A stretch of 7,944 nt of DNA, from assembly GCA_023452965.1 (NCBI GenBank), contig JAEXUU010000816.1, positions 1-7,944 of the forward strand. The letters run 5' to 3'. The DNA is from Pseudomonadota bacterium. GTDB lineage: Bacteria; Pseudomonadota; Alphaproteobacteria; Rhizobiales; Beijerinckiaceae. The notes below the pieces were generated by a model, which made no database searches, had not been told where the DNA came from, and was given only the letters and a program-made list of their open reading frames with translations. This document shows positions 1 through 6,447 of the stretch, piece by piece (position 1 is the stretch's first letter; every line of letters begins with the position of its first letter). A program made the position numbers and the translations under genes.

Positions 1-25
1 GCGTTGCTGGTCTGGCTAGGCGCGC

Positions 26-1003
26 TTACTTCAGCAGCCCGGCTTCCTTGTAGAACTTCTCGGCACCCGGATGCAGCGGCACGCCCTGCAGGCCGGAAAG
101 CGCGGTCGCCTTCTGGATCGCCTTGCCCTTGGCGTGGCCGGCGTCGAGCGCAGCGCGCGCCTTGTCACTCCACAGCCCCTTGGTCACGGCATAGACCGTG
201 TCCGCCGAGACCTTCGACGAGGTCATCCAATGGGCGCCGACCGCGACAGTCTTGACCGCGCCGACATCCTTGTAGGTGCCGGCCGGGATCTCGTCGGAAG
301 CGAAGAAGGGCGATTCCTTGGCGAGCTTCTCGGCCGGGGCGCCGGTGATCGGCAGGATGTCGATGCCCGAGCCGGTCGAGGCCAGCTCCGAGATCGCCGC
401 CGCCGGATAGCCACCGGTGAAGAAGAAGGCATCGACCGAGCCGTCCTTCATCTTTTCGGCCGCCTGGTTGGGCTTGAGATATTCGGCTGTGATGTCCTTC
501 TCGGTGACGCCGAAGGCGGCGAGGATCGCCTTGGCGTTGAGCAACGTGCCGGAGCCCGGCTCGTCGAGCGAGACCTTCTTGCCCTTGAGGTCGGCGACGC
601 TCTTCACGTTCGACGCCTTGCGGACGACGAGATGGACGCTCTCAGGATAGAGATTGGCAATCGAGCGCAGCTCCCCGACCTTCGGCTTGCCCTCGTAGAC
701 GCCGGTGCCGGAAAAAGCCCAGAAGGCCACGTCGGCCTGGACGAAGCCGGATTCGGCCGCACCACCGACAATCGCGTTGACATTGGCGACGGAGCCATTG
801 CTCGCGACGGCGGTCGAGACCAGCTGCGGCGGCGCCGAGATGGCGTTCGCGATCAGGCCGCCGATCGGATAATAGGTGCCGGCGGTGCCGCCCGTGCCGA
901 TGCGGAAGAAGGCGGGAGCCTGGGCGAGCGCAACACCCGCGAGCGCGAGAACACCGAGGCCAAGGCCAATTCCGCCGAGGCGCTTCTGGAGCTTCGAATT
1001 CAT
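26..1003 (-). CDS. TAXI family TRAP transporter solute-binding protein
   Basis: Periplasmic solute-binding protein of a TRAP-type secondary transporter, TAXI subfamily; it would capture a substrate, probably an organic acid or amino acid, for a membrane permease. The 325-residue length fits the family. Residues 1-27 form a signal peptide: basic start, glycine/leucine-rich core, and a VALA|QA cleavage site. The mature protein opens with RIGTGGTAGTYYPIGG (34-49), the hallmark TAXI N-terminus, followed by an ASNGSVANV stretch (68-76) and a Gly/Ser-rich segment with SLDEPGSGT (145-153) and DAFFFTGGYP (191-200), all usual in this family. The ATG at 1003 is chosen because GGAGG lies 6 bases upstream and the signal peptide starts there; a longer GTG start at 1099 would add 32 residues before the signal. 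No permease is visible; it could lie left of position 1. The substrate cannot be told from sequence. Confidence 0.93.
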   Translation of the reverse strand: MNSKLQKRLGGIGLGLGVLALAGVALAQAPAFFRIGTGGTAGTYYPIGGLIANAISAPPQLVSTAVASNGSVANVNAIVGGAAESGFVQADVAFWAFSGTGVYEGKPKVGELRSIANLYPESVHLVVRKASNVKSVADLKGKKVSLDEPGSGTLLNAKAILAAFGVTEKDITAEYLKPNQAAEKMKDGSVDAFFFTGGYPAAAISELASTGSGIDILPITGAPAEKLAKESPFFASDEIPAGTYKDVGAVKTVAVGAHWMTSSKVSADTVYAVTKGLWSDKARAALDAGHAKGKAIQKATALSGLQGVPLHPGAEKFYKEAGLLK

Positions 1004-1009
1004 GGAAAA

Positions 1010-1014
1010 CCTCC
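1010..1014 (-). promoter_or_regulatory. Ribosome binding site of the TAXI gene
   Basis: On the minus strand GGAGG lies 6 bases before the ATG at 1003. It decides this start against the in-frame GTG at 1099, which has no such site. Confidence 0.8.
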
Positions 1015-1028
1015 GGTTGAAGCCGGAG

Positions 1029-1057
1029 AGTGTCGGAAGCTTTGCGAGCAGGATCAA
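1029..1057 (-). promoter_or_regulatory. Possible promoter of the TAXI gene
   Basis: On the minus strand TTGATC (1057-1052) and GACACT (1034-1029) are separated by exactly 17 bases, and would start transcription near 1022, just ahead of the ribosome binding site. The -35 match is good and the -10 match only moderate, so this is a candidate rather than a firm call. A very short leader of about 20 bases would result. Confidence 0.3.
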
Positions 1058-1150
1058 GAGGCGGACAGGCAAGGCCTGTGCGTTTGCAGGCTTGTCCACG
1101 CAAGATTGTGTCTAAAATGCGGCATCGACTCTGGAGAGCCGCTTGTCTGG

Positions 1151-1175
1151 TGCCCCCTTCGGATTCAGGCGGGCA
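1151..1175. repeat. Imperfect inverted repeat between two genes
   Basis: TGCCC (1151-1155) pairs with GGGCA (1171-1175), and two further inner positions pair partly, giving a loose hairpin in the gap between the small membrane-protein gene (stop at 1224) and the TAXI gene. On the minus strand it reads GTCATGCCCG followed by a spacer and GGGGGCACC, which resembles dispersed palindromic elements I associate with high-GC alphaproteobacteria. It could act as a weak terminator for the upstream gene. No T-tract follows. Confidence 0.3.
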
Positions 1176-1223
1176 TGACGGCGGCAGACTCTGGCCGACG
1201 CAGCGGAGATTCATCCCAGCGCC

Positions 1224-1544
1224 TCACCGCCGTGTGACGATGCCGATCAGGGGCTTCGGCTCGGCACCGAGCCATAGCAAGAGGAAGCCGAGCAGCAGAC
1301 CTGCGAGCGCGGTCGGCACCAGCATGAGGTGGAGCAGGACGGGATCCCAGAGCAAGGGATGCAGGTTGCGCTCGACGGCCGGCTGGAGCTGTCGGAAACG
1401 CTCGCCGAACACGGCCAGCAGCGTCTCGCCAAGAGGGGTGAAGCGCAGGGCGGAGTTGGCGATCGAGCGCGCGCCGTCGGTCAGGAGGACGACGAAGCCG
1501 CCCGCGACCAGAAGATAGCCGAGAATCCTGACCAGAAAGCGCAA
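1224..1544 (-). CDS. Small two-helix membrane protein, function unknown
   Basis: A 106-residue protein of unknown function. Two hydrophobic segments, about residues 4-22 and 71-93, flank a soluble stretch containing LTPLG-like RFTPLGE (34-40), a QLQPAVER segment (52-59) and HPLLWDPVLL (62-71); the C-terminus is short and basic. From memory this pattern recurs in short Hyphomicrobiales proteins, some automatically labelled PetM-like, a name I would not trust. The start is the TTG at 1544: a G-rich GGGGGA lies 4 bases upstream, the hydrophobic helix begins at once, and no in-frame ATG or GTG exists nearby. The reading frame stays open further upstream, but its ATG at 1778 is inside the tRNA gene and the extension is Arg/Ala-rich and unconvincing. 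A second TTG at 1556 is also possible. The protein gene is transcribed away from the tRNA. Confidence 0.68.
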   Translation of the reverse strand: MRFLVRILGYLLVAGGFVVLLTDGARSIANSALRFTPLGETLLAVFGERFRQLQPAVERNLHPLLWDPVLLHLMLVPTALAGLLLGFLLLWLGAEPKPLIGIVTRR

Positions 1545-1710
1545 ACCATCCCCCAATTCCGCCCGGGCCGCGGCGCGGACCGGTTTACGGTGCCTCCATG
1601 CCCTCGCCCCGACAGAGGCCTGCAGGCCTTTCCGATGTGCGCCCGCGCCTCCGCCATTGCAACGATAAACGAGAATTTGCCGCAACCTGCATAATCGTCG
1701 GCTTCGGCAC

Positions 1711-1739
1711 TTGAAAGAAGCTGGCCCGGAGGTCATAAG
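1711..1739 (+). promoter_or_regulatory. Promoter of the tRNA-Ser gene
   Basis: TTGAAA (1711-1716) and CATAAG (1734-1739) are spaced by 17 bases. Initiation about 7 bases downstream would fall near 1746, only a few bases before the mature 5' end of the tRNA at 1749, which is the usual arrangement for a stand-alone tRNA gene. Confidence 0.55.
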
Positions 1740-1748
1740 CAGCGCGCC

Positions 1749-1838
1749 GGACAGGTGGCCGAGTGGTTGAAGGCGCACGCCTGGAAAGTGTGTATACGGG
1801 AAACCGTATCGCGGGTTCGAATCCCGCCCTGTCCGCCA
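1749..1838 (+). tRNA. tRNA-Ser (anticodon GGA)
   Basis: A complete 90-base class II tRNA with CCA encoded at 1836-1838. The acceptor stem GGACAGG (1749-1755) pairs with CCTGTCC (1828-1834), with G as discriminator base. The anticodon stem CACGC/GTGTG encloses the loop CTGGAAA, placing anticodon GGA at 1783-1785, which reads UCC and UCU serine codons. The long variable arm TACGG-GAAA-CCGTA is typical of serine tRNAs, and the T arm is GCGGG-TTCGAAT-CCCGC. It is the only plus-strand gene here. A T-rich run follows the CCA at once and could end transcription weakly. tRNA genes are common integration targets, but no integrase or repeated tRNA 3' end is seen in this window. Confidence 0.97.
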
Positions 1839-1989
1839 TTTCCTTTTATCTCAAGCTGGTTCGCTTCGCTCGCGGCCCCATCGGATGTCGGTCGCGCAGC
1901 CGTGCTCCGGACTTGGAGCGCGGACTTGTGGTCCCCGCCTCCGCTACGTCCTTCTGTTGCTCAGCTCGCTCGCCCACGGTTTCGATGAG

Positions 1990-2009
1990 GCGCCCCCCGG
2001 CCGGGGCGC
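1990..2009 (-). terminator. GC-rich hairpin after the carboxypeptidase gene
   Basis: GCGCCCC (1990-1996) pairs perfectly with GGGGCGC (2003-2009) around a 6-base loop; the inner 12 bases 1995-2006 are themselves a perfect palindrome. It begins 27 bases past the carboxypeptidase stop codon. No T-tract follows on either strand, so it is either a U-less terminator, a transcript-stabilising hairpin, or simply GC-rich sequence. The rest of 1839-2036 shows no convincing gene. Confidence 0.35.
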
Positions 2010-2036
2010 GATCCAAGCCCTCCAACCGGCCTGCTT

Positions 2037-3155
2037 TCAGTGCTGCCGGAGCGCGTGTGGACGTGGCGTCGGCGTGGGAGATGACGGGGACGTCGCCACG
2101 GACGAGCTCCGCGTGCGGATTTTCCAGGTCCTGGGAGCAGCCGGCGCGCCCAGGAAGCTTGGGTGCCCGGCATGCCCCATCGGATAGAGCTTTTTTTGCC
2201 GCCGCTCGTATGCTGTCGCCTGCGGGCCGCAGAGCCTGGCGCGCAGATCTTCGGGCTTGGAGGCCTTCTGATTCTGCAACGCGCGCAGCGCCGGCCGACT
2301 GCCGCCATCCGACCTATCAAATCCGGACTGCAAGAGCTGGGCGATGCGCTCGCTGCGCTCCTTCACGGTCGTCGCGCCCAGCACGACCGCAACCAGGCGC
2401 CTTTCGCCGCGGACGGCAAGGGAGACGAGATTTCGCCCCGATGCGCAGACGAAGCCCGTCTTCAGCCCGATCGCGCCGGGAAAACGTCTAATGACCTCGT
2501 CGCTCGATTTCAGGACACGCCCATCGATACTGACTTCGGAGCGATCGAAGAAACGCAAGTACTCCCGGAAGTTCCGGTCTATGGCGACCCCGAGCAGGGC
2601 TAGGTCTCTCGCAGTGGTGACCTGCCCTCGGTCGAAAAGACCGTCCGGATTGACGAAATGCGTGCCGGTCATGCCCAGGCGCCGGGCGGCATCGTTCATC
2701 AGGGCGACAAAGTCGGTTTCGTTGCCGGCAACCGTCTCCGCGATCGCGGCGGCCGCCTCGTTGGCCGACACTGCCAGCATCGCGTAAAGCGCATCCTCGA
2801 GCGACATCACGCTGCCGGGCACCAGCCCCGACTGCACGGACTCCCGGGCGAGAGCCTTTCGTGAAAAGACGACATCCTGGCCGAGCGCGATGCGCCCGGT
2901 GCGCAATTGCTCGAAGGTGACGAAGGCCGTCATCAGCTTGGTGGTTGAGGCCGGATACCAAGCACGTCCGGCATCCTTCGACCGAAGGACCTGGAGACTG
3001 CCGGTATCGACGAGAAGGGATGGCGTCGCTTGAGCGGAAGAGGCGACCGCAATCAGAAGGCAGGCAACCGCATTGCGAACAGAGATGAGACAACGAAACA
3101 AATCAGTACCGAAATTCTTGATAGACCCCGCCTCTCGCAGGCGGAAAAGCAGCAT
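2037..3155 (-). CDS. D-alanyl-D-alanine carboxypeptidase (S11 family PBP)
   Basis: Low-molecular-weight penicillin-binding protein that removes the terminal D-alanine from peptidoglycan stem peptides in the periplasm. All three active-site motifs are present in order: S70-T-T-K73 (within YPASTTKLM), S130-A-N132, and K232-T-G234. A signal peptide core spans about 24-40 with likely cleavage after AQA (41-43). The catalytic domain runs to about 280; the remaining tail is basic and ends in a Ser/Thr/Pro-rich stretch finishing PTPTPRPHALRQH, like Pro-rich tails of other alphaproteobacterial members, and without an obvious amphipathic anchor. At 372 residues the length is normal. The start is uncertain: the ATG at 3155 gives 22 extra residues before the signal core, and the in-frame TTG at 3101 would give a more standard signal peptide; neither has a clear ribosome binding site. 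It appears to be a single-gene transcript. Confidence 0.92.
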   Translation of the reverse strand: MLLFRLREAGSIKNFGTDLFRCLISVRNAVACLLIAVASSAQATPSLLVDTGSLQVLRSKDAGRAWYPASTTKLMTAFVTFEQLRTGRIALGQDVVFSRKALARESVQSGLVPGSVMSLEDALYAMLAVSANEAAAAIAETVAGNETDFVALMNDAARRLGMTGTHFVNPDGLFDRGQVTTARDLALLGVAIDRNFREYLRFFDRSEVSIDGRVLKSSDEVIRRFPGAIGLKTGFVCASGRNLVSLAVRGERRLVAVVLGATTVKERSERIAQLLQSGFDRSDGGSRPALRALQNQKASKPEDLRARLCGPQATAYERRQKKLYPMGHAGHPSFLGAPAAPRTWKIRTRSSSVATSPSSPTPTPRPHALRQH

Positions 3156-3181
3156 ATAGCGAAGGTCAAGCTCGCGCGGCG

Positions 3182-3197
3182 AACCGGAAACCCGGTT
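3182..3197. repeat. Perfect inverted repeat upstream of the carboxypeptidase gene
   Basis: AACCGG (3182-3187) and CCGGTT (3192-3197) form a perfect 6-bp inverted repeat around AAAC, beginning 26 bases before the ATG at 3155. It may be an operator or a leader hairpin in the carboxypeptidase transcript, or chance in GC-rich DNA. Confidence 0.35.
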
Positions 3198-3470
3198 ATT
3201 ACCCTACGACAGGGGCCTTAACCTTCAAACTGCTTGATTGACTGCGACACTGACCGCCGAATTGCGGCCGCTTGATGAAGCAGCTCTCGTCGCACGGAGA
3301 TTCAGCCGCGCCTGTTGCCTTCGCGCAACGACATGCTTCGTCTCTTGAAGCGGGACGGAGATCGCGGCGACCTGCCGCCAGCGGCGCGCTCTAATGCCGT
3401 CGAACTTTGCGCAACTTACGACCGTCTGTCATGGCCGCGCTTGGAGCGAGGCCGGCAGCCAATTTTTGCA

Positions 3471-3497
3471 GGCACCCCCCGCATGACGGGGGATGCC
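3471..3497 (-). terminator. Hairpin after the aldehyde dehydrogenase gene
   Basis: A 10-bp stem (3471-3480 with 3488-3497) with one G-T pair closes a 7-base loop, GCATGAC on the plus strand. It starts 18 bases past the aldehyde dehydrogenase stop, the right place for a terminator of that gene. The base of the stem is GGCA/TGCC and the top is a run of C paired with G. The downstream side on the minus strand is TGCAAAAATT, so there is no U-tract; termination would be of the U-less kind. Confidence 0.5.
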
Positions 3498-3515
3498 ATT
3501 TAGCCAATGGGCTTT

Positions 3516-4958
3516 CTAGCCCTGCGGTGCCCAGCCGGAGATCGCCTTGGGCTCGAGGAACTCCTCGATGCCCCAGACGCCGCCCTCGCGGGCGCGGCCG
3601 GAGGCCTTGACCCCGCCGAAGGGCGCGCCCGGCCCGCGCGAATTGCCGTTCATCTCGACCATGCCGGACTTCAGGCGCGAGGCGACGCGGTTGCGCTTCT
3701 CGCCATCGGCCGACTGGACATAGTTCGTCAGGCCGTAGGGCGTGTCGTTCGCGATCGCGATCGCCTGCTCCTCGCTGTCGAAGGGGATGATCGAGAGCAC
3801 GGGGCCGAAGATCTCTTCGCGCGCGATGGTCATCTGGTTGTTGACGTCGGCGAACACGGTCGGACGAACGAAATAGCCCTGGTTCTGCCCGTTGGGCCGT
3901 CCGACGCCGCCGGTGACCAGCCGCGCGCCCTCGTCGATGCCCTTCTGGATCAGGTCCTGGACCTTGCGGAACTGCGCTTCCGAGGCCAGCGGGCCGATAT
4001 GCTTGCCGGGCTTGTGCGCGGTGTCGACCACGACCTGCTCGGCGACCGCCTTGGCCTCCTCGACGGCGCGATCATAGATCGAACGCTCGACCAGCATGCG
4101 AGTCGGGGCGTTGCAGCTCTGCCCGGTGTTGTTGAAGCAGTGCAGCACGCCGCGCTTCACCGTGCCCGGCTCGGCATCGGCGAAGACGATGTTAGCGCCC
4201 TTGCCTCCGAGCTCGAGCACGACGCGCTTGAGGCTTTCGGCCGCCACTTTCGAGATGGCCACGCCCGCCCGGGTCGAGCCGGTGAAGCTGATCATCTCGA
4301 TGTCCGGATGCGACGACAGATGCGTGCCGACGCCGGCGCCGTCGCCATTGACGAGGTTGAACACGCCCTTCGGGAAGCCGGCCTCGTCGATGTACTCGGC
4401 GAACAGCATCGAGGAGAGCGGCGCGATCTCGGACGGCTTGAGGACCATGGTGCAGCCGGCGAGCAGGGCCGGAACCACCTTGAGCGTGACCTGGTTCATC
4501 GGCCAGTTCCAGGGCGTGATCAGGCCGACGACGCCGATCGCATCCATCTGGATACGGTCATTGGGGGCGTGCGGGCCGAGCGGGCGCAGGAACTGGAAAT
4601 CCTTGAAGGCATTGATGAAATTAGTGATGTGGTAGGCGCCTGCGCCGACCTGGCTCGCGAGCGCCATGTCGATCGGCGCGCCCATCTCCTGGCTGATCGT
4701 CTGCGCCATCTCCGGCGCGCGGCGCTTGTAGATCTCGAGCAGGCGCTCGACCAGCTTCAGGCGCTCCGACGGCTCGGTCCGCGACCAGCTCTCGAAGGCG
4801 CGCTTGGCGGCCGCGACCGCCCGGTCGGCATCGCTCGCGTCACCGATCGAGATCGCCGCATAAGCCTGGCCGGTCGAGGGGTCGACGACCTCCAGCTCTC
4901 GCTGCGCCGAAGGCGCCCCCCAGGCGCCGTCGATGTAGAACTGCTTCTTCTCCAGCAT
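3516..4958 (-). CDS. NAD(P)+-dependent aldehyde dehydrogenase
   Basis: Cytoplasmic enzyme of the ALDH superfamily that oxidises an aldehyde to its carboxylic acid with NAD+ or NADP+. The 480-residue length is full. Key residues by comparison with the family: oxyanion N151 in TPWNWP, cofactor-binding K174 in LKPSE, FTGSTRAG Rossmann segment (225-232), general base E249 in LELGGKGAN, nucleophile C282 in NTGQSCNAPTR, and E382/F384 in EEIFGPV. The end FGGVKASGRAREGG (447-460) is a standard oligomerisation-region motif. The ATG at 4958 is preceded by GGAGGA 5 bases upstream. The GQSCNAPTR form of the cysteine motif recalls broad semialdehyde-type dehydrogenases, but the substrate cannot be assigned. 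It follows the monooxygenase gene in the same direction after 115 bases that include a hairpin, so it is probably transcribed on its own. Confidence 0.95.
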   Translation of the reverse strand: MLEKKQFYIDGAWGAPSAQRELEVVDPSTGQAYAAISIGDASDADRAVAAAKRAFESWSRTEPSERLKLVERLLEIYKRRAPEMAQTISQEMGAPIDMALASQVGAGAYHITNFINAFKDFQFLRPLGPHAPNDRIQMDAIGVVGLITPWNWPMNQVTLKVVPALLAGCTMVLKPSEIAPLSSMLFAEYIDEAGFPKGVFNLVNGDGAGVGTHLSSHPDIEMISFTGSTRAGVAISKVAAESLKRVVLELGGKGANIVFADAEPGTVKRGVLHCFNNTGQSCNAPTRMLVERSIYDRAVEEAKAVAEQVVVDTAHKPGKHIGPLASEAQFRKVQDLIQKGIDEGARLVTGGVGRPNGQNQGYFVRPTVFADVNNQMTIAREEIFGPVLSIIPFDSEEQAIAIANDTPYGLTNYVQSADGEKRNRVASRLKSGMVEMNGNSRGPGAPFGGVKASGRAREGGVWGIEEFLEPKAISGWAPQG

Positions 4959-4963
4959 GCGTA

Positions 4964-4969
4964 TCCTCC
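4964..4969 (-). promoter_or_regulatory. Ribosome binding site of the aldehyde dehydrogenase gene
   Basis: GGAGGA on the minus strand, 5 bases before the ATG at 4958, fixes this start. No convincing promoter could be picked in the 65 bases between it and the hairpin at 5035-5055. Confidence 0.75.
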
Positions 4970-5034
4970 GGGAATTCGACCGTTCTCGAACCCCAGACTA
5001 GCAGCTCGATCAGGAAACGGGACTGCAGCTTGAG

Positions 5035-5055
5035 GCCCGGCTGCATGAGCCGGGC
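5035..5055 (-). terminator. Hairpin ending the transporter-monooxygenase unit
   Basis: On the minus strand GCCCGGCT and AGCCGGGC form a perfect 8-bp stem around a 5-base loop, CATGC, starting 18 bases after the stop codon of the monooxygenase gene. Position and stability suit a terminator for the ABC transporter-monooxygenase operon, but CTCAAGC follows rather than a T-tract. If it works only partly, the aldehyde dehydrogenase could still be read through from the operon. Confidence 0.5.
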
Positions 5056-5073
5056 GCATTGCCGGAGCCGGCT

Positions 5074-6423
5074 CTAGGCCGAGCGCTTAACCGGCTCGGC
5101 CGGATCGAACTGGCTGGGCACCGGGTCGAGACCGAGACGGTCGCGCAGGGTGCCGTCGCGATACTCGCTGCGGAACAGCCCGCGCTTGCGCAGCAAGGGC
5201 ACGACCTCGCCGGCGAATATCTCGAACTGCTGCGGCAGGATCGGCGGCATCACGTTGAAGCCGTCGGATGCGCCCGAAGTGAACCAGTCGGCGATGGTGT
5301 CGGCGATCTGCTCAGGCGTTCCGGTCGCGGTGAAGTGGCCACGTGCGCCGGCGAGGCTGTGCAGCAGGCCACGCAGGGTCGGCCGCTCGCGGGCGACGAG
5401 GGCGGTGATCGACTGGGCCCGGCTGCGCGAGGCTTGGACAAGGGCCGGGTCCGGGAAATCCTCGACCGAAAGCACCTGATCGAGCTTCAGATGCGAGAAG
5501 TCGTGTCCACCGAAGCGGTTGGACAGGCGCGCCAGCCCGACGCTGGGATGCGAGAGCTCGTTCAGCTCGGCCCAGACGCGCTTCGCCTCGGCCTCGGTCG
5601 AGCCGATCGCGGCACTGATGCCGGGCAGGATGACGATCTGGTCAGGGCCGCGCCCGAGCGCCCGTCCTTGCGTCTTGATGTCGTTGTAGAAGGCGATCGC
5701 GCTTTCCTTGTTGAGATGGGCGGTGAAGATCGCCTCGGCATAGCGGGCAGCGAAGGCACGCCCATCGGTGGAGGAACCGGCCTGGACGAAGACCGGCCTG
5801 CCTTGCGGCGAGCGCGGAATGTTGAGCGCACCCGCGACCTTGAAGAAGGCGCCGCTGTGCGCCGCCGGCCGGATGCCCTGTGAGCGCGCATAGGAGCCGC
5901 TCGCCCGATCGTCGAGGATCGCGTCGCGGGCCCAGCTGTCCCAGAGCTTGGAGACGACCTCGACGAACTCGTTGGCGCGGGCATAGCGCTGGTCGATGCC
6001 GGCCTGCTGCTCCAGGCCGAAATTGGCGGCGGCGGAGGGCGCCCAGGAGGTCACGATGTTCCAGCCGATCCGCCCGCCGCTGAGATGGTCGAGCGAGGCG
6101 AATTGCCGGGCGAGATTGTAGGGCTCGCTATAGGTCGTCGATGCGGTGGCGATCAGGCCGATGCGCTCGGTCAGCGCCGCGAGCGAGCCGAGCAGCGTCA
6201 GCGGCTCGAGCTCGCCGCGCGTCGCATGCTCGATGTCCTCGCCGAGGGTCACATGATCGGCGAAGAAGATCGAATCGAGCTTGGCCGCTTCGGCCGCGAG
6301 CGCGAGGTCGCGGTAATAGCTGACATCCGTCAGCGCCCGGTAGGTCGAGGCATCGTGCCGCCAGGCTGCTTCGTGATGGCCACGGCCGTTGATGAAGAGG
6401 TTCAGATGCAGTTCGCGCGTCAT
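5074..6423 (-). CDS. FMN-dependent monooxygenase, NtaA/SnaA/DszA group
   Basis: Flavin-dependent monooxygenase of the bacterial luciferase-like superfamily, in the group of nitrilotriacetate monooxygenase component A, pristinamycin SnaA and dibenzothiophene-sulfone monooxygenase DszA. It would use FMNH2 from a separate reductase plus O2 to oxidise and often cleave an organic substrate in the cytoplasm. Visible signatures in the 449-residue product: LNLFINGRGHHEAAWR (7-22), FFADHV (53-58), the long family block TASTTYSEPYNLARQ to GGRIGWNIVTS (93-126), QAGSSTDGRAFAARYAE (214-230) and DGFNVMPP (387-394). ATG 6423 is preferred because AGGAG lies 9 bases upstream; an in-frame TTG at 6429 is only 3 bases from it. 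The gene starts 24 bases after the SsuB-like stop, so they form an operon, and the sulfonate-type transporter points to an organosulfur substrate. It lacks SsuD-type overall similarity, so calling it alkanesulfonate monooxygenase is not justified. Confidence 0.92.
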   Translation of the reverse strand: MTRELHLNLFINGRGHHEAAWRHDASTYRALTDVSYYRDLALAAEAAKLDSIFFADHVTLGEDIEHATRGELEPLTLLGSLAALTERIGLIATASTTYSEPYNLARQFASLDHLSGGRIGWNIVTSWAPSAAANFGLEQQAGIDQRYARANEFVEVVSKLWDSWARDAILDDRASGSYARSQGIRPAAHSGAFFKVAGALNIPRSPQGRPVFVQAGSSTDGRAFAARYAEAIFTAHLNKESAIAFYNDIKTQGRALGRGPDQIVILPGISAAIGSTEAEAKRVWAELNELSHPSVGLARLSNRFGGHDFSHLKLDQVLSVEDFPDPALVQASRSRAQSITALVARERPTLRGLLHSLAGARGHFTATGTPEQIADTIADWFTSGASDGFNVMPPILPQQFEIFAGEVVPLLRKRGLFRSEYRDGTLRDRLGLDPVPSQFDPAEPVKRSA

Positions 6424-6432
6424 GGGCAAAAT

Positions 6433-6437
6433 CTCCT
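6433..6437 (-). promoter_or_regulatory. Ribosome binding site of the monooxygenase gene
   Basis: AGGAG on the minus strand, 9 bases before the ATG at 6423. The in-frame TTG at 6429 is too close to it to be a good start. The site lies within the 24-base gap after the ATPase gene. Confidence 0.65.
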
Positions 6438-6447
6438 GAAATGAGGA

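Larger units (their letters stand above)
3156..3515. other. Intergenic stretch without a convincing gene
   Basis: This 360-base gap separates the carboxypeptidase start from the aldehyde dehydrogenase stop. Short open frames exist on both strands, but none has a ribosome binding site, recognisable motifs or a plausible composition. Two structured elements lie in it: a perfect 6-bp inverted repeat close to the carboxypeptidase start and a GC-rich hairpin close to the aldehyde dehydrogenase stop. The carboxypeptidase promoter must lie in its left part, but I cannot pick a convincing -35/-10 pair; a TTGAAG near 3227 lacks a good partner. Confidence 0.6.

Noticed and set aside
71..1237. Plus-strand open frame of 388 codons opposite the TAXI gene
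   Set aside because: Arg/Gly/Asp-rich shadow of the TAXI gene, which has a signal peptide, family motifs and a ribosome binding site.
2037..2140. Possible frameshift at the C-terminus of the carboxypeptidase, because another minus-strand frame stays open for about 90 codons past the same point
   Set aside because: The in-frame tail ends PTPTPRP, like Pro-rich ends of related enzymes, and the catalytic domain is already complete; the alternative frame has no better claim.
1763..2491. Plus-strand open frame beginning inside the tRNA and running into the carboxypeptidase region
   Set aside because: It overlaps the tRNA-Ser and lies opposite the carboxypeptidase; composition is Arg/Ser/Ala-rich and motif-free.
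3315..3503. Plus-strand 62-codon open frame in the gap before the aldehyde dehydrogenase stop
   Set aside because: TTG start without a ribosome binding site, no recognisable motif, and it ends inside the hairpin element.
3507..5033. Long plus-strand open frame of 508 codons opposite the aldehyde dehydrogenase
   Set aside because: It mirrors a perfect aldehyde dehydrogenase on the minus strand. Its product is Asp/Arg/Leu/Ala-rich without motifs, the usual shadow of GC3-biased coding DNA.
5059..5883. Plus-strand open frame opposite the monooxygenase, and similar ones at 6085-6444 and 6526-7212
   Set aside because: Low-complexity shadows of the monooxygenase and ATPase genes; no domain, no start signal.
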